NCBI RefSeq assembly: GCF_030131845.1
Contig: NZ_JASKYM010000001.1
Coordinates: forward strand, 62,001 to 126,000
DNA from: Romboutsia sedimentorum
Lineage (GTDB): Bacteria > Bacillota > Clostridia > Peptostreptococcales > Peptostreptococcaceae
Direction: 5' to 3'
Length of the DNA stretch: 64,000 nt
The notes beneath the pieces are model-generated. The model was not told where the DNA came from. It did not search any database and saw nothing but the letters and a program-made list of their open reading frames with translations. Shown here one piece after another: positions 63,186-64,000 of the stretch (its first letter is position 1; the number at the start of each line of letters is the position of its first letter). The position numbers and the translations under genes are program-made.

Positions 63186-64000
63186 CTAGAGCTTATTGAT
63201 TACCATTTCACCTTCCTCGCTAATTAAAAAATCTAATGTGGTTTTAGGTACTAACTTTTCTACTTCTTTTATATTATTCTCTTTTAGTAATTTTCTTACT
63301 CTTGATGCACTTACTGCATCATCTAATATTTCTTTTCTATCAATAATATCTACTTCTACATTATATTTAGGAAGTACTTCTTTTATAGTTTCATTATATA
63401 TATTAGTTACCTCGCAATGTAGTTCACTACCTATGTATCTTTTAATTATATTAAATTTAGGAACAAAATATTTTCCAAATATATTACAGTCTAACTTTGT
63501 ATATTCCTTAAGTGTATTATCTTTTTTCTTTAAGAAATAATTTGGAAATGTTGCAGACGATATTACATATTCTCCTGCTGGTATTACTACTATATTACTT
63601 AAATCTTGAGTCCCCACCTTAATAAGTTCATATCTTACTTTAAATGGAAATACTGATTTATCCTCTTCTACAACAAAAATTATTACATTTTCATTTTCAC
63701 TACTTGCCTTTTCTATTAAATATCTATGGCCTAGTGTAAATGGGTTACAATTCATTACTATAACTGCATATTCTTTATCTTCATCTATTTCATAATCGCT
63801 TTTTAATTTATCTAAACTTATATTTATATTTTTGTTTCCAGTTTCTAGTAAACTTACTTTATCTGTTGTAAATATAGTTTTATATGCTAATGCTTCAAAT
63901 ATATGTTGATTTTCTGGTTTAGTAAATATAAAACTATGATATTTATTTTCTAAAAATAGTTTTTCTGTAACCTTTGATATTAAATTATTAGAAAGTCCAA
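63186..64000 (-). CDS. citC: Citrate (pro-3S)-lyase ligase, 3' part (gene runs off the window)
   Basis: Partial, open through the right edge. At least 271 residues of the roughly 340-residue family are present: the tail of the N-terminal acetyltransferase-like part, then the nucleotidyltransferase domain starting VIVMNCNPFTLGHRYLIEKA, and a C-terminal SASRVRKLLKENN motif. It acetylates the prosthetic group of citrate lyase. The N terminus lies beyond position 64000. Precedes citXG in the same operon. Confidence 0.92.
   Translation of the reverse strand, partial: GLSNNLISKVTEKLFLENKYHSFIFTKPENQHIFEALAYKTIFTTDKVSLLETGNKNINISLDKLKSDYEIDEDKEYAVIVMNCNPFTLGHRYLIEKASSENENVIIFVVEEDKSVFPFKVRYELIKVGTQDLSNIVVIPAGEYVISSATFPNYFLKKKDNTLKEYTKLDCNIFGKYFVPKFNIIKRYIGSELHCEVTNIYNETIKEVLPKYNVEVDIIDRKEILDDAVSASRVRKLLKENNIKEVEKLVPKTTLDFLISEEGEMVINKL

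Noticed and set aside
1-64000. tRNA, rRNA, tmRNA or integrase/att sites
   Set aside because: No cloverleaf-like sequence, rRNA core or integrase gene was recognised by eye; a tRNAscan and profile search would be needed to be sure.

Overview
The window is very AT-rich (roughly 70% or more A+T by eye) and is packed with Gram-positive fermentative genes: Stickland-type lysine fermentation, a Bcd/Etf butyrate module, CWB2 cell-wall-binding repeats, a T-box and an FMN riboswitch, and strong GGAGG-type ribosome binding sites. This combination fits a clostridium of the Peptostreptococcaceae (a Paraclostridium, Paeniclostridium or Clostridioides relative). The species is an inference that I cannot verify from the sequence alone.

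Layout. 0-6.2 kb: a T-box-controlled NhaC-type antiporter, an EcsC protein, a YtrA-type GntR/DUF1648 pair, a TrkA-C membrane protein and a Bax-inhibitor-1 protein. 6.3-10.2 kb: riboflavin operon ribD-ribE-ribBA-ribH behind an FMN riboswitch with a good promoter. 10.4-12.6 kb: an OPT transporter translationally coupled to a PqqD-like protein. 12.6-16.8 kb: a histidine-kinase remnant, three CspA genes (two of them a recent tandem duplicate), an ornithine/alanine racemase, a GIY-YIG protein and a DDAH-type hydrolase. 16.8-23.6 kb: a mosaic stretch with an ABC-F ATPase and its leader, broken gene fragments, prfC, an IS256-type transposase remnant, and an intact SsuB/SsuC-like ABC transporter whose ATPase has a decayed relative 2.7 kb upstream. 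23.7-31.2 kb: small secreted proteins, a cupin, and two large secreted nucleotidases carrying CWB2 repeats.

31.4-47.4 kb: one 16-kb minus-strand operon, crt-hbd-bcd-etfB-etfA-kal-kce-atoD-atoA-kdd-kamA-kamB-kamC-kamD-kamE-nhaC. It encodes conversion of lysine to acetate, butyrate and ammonia plus a probable amino-acid/Na+ antiporter. All the catalytic genes look intact, but the two accessory ATPase genes, kamB and kamC, carry several independent lesions.

47.6-56.6 kb: a solute-binding lipoprotein, an M24 peptidase, a reductive-dehalogenase-like Fe-S protein, a DUF2804 protein, an unknown protein, a PepV-like dipeptidase, a DUF4163/DUF3298 secreted protein, and an IS3 remnant abutting a truncated LysO-like start. 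56.6-64 kb: a sodium-pumping oxaloacetate decarboxylase operon flanked by two FCD-type GntR regulators, then citXG and the 3' part of citC. Citrate lyase itself is presumably just outside the window.

I found no tRNA, rRNA, CRISPR array or intact mobile element. The strongest observation is the selective decay of kamB and kamC inside an otherwise intact lysine-fermentation operon. Others worth following are the OPT/PqqD coupling, the attenuator-like leader of the ABC-F gene, a cytoplasmic reductive-dehalogenase-like enzyme, and a 23-bp inverted repeat enclosing two direct repeats at the left edge.
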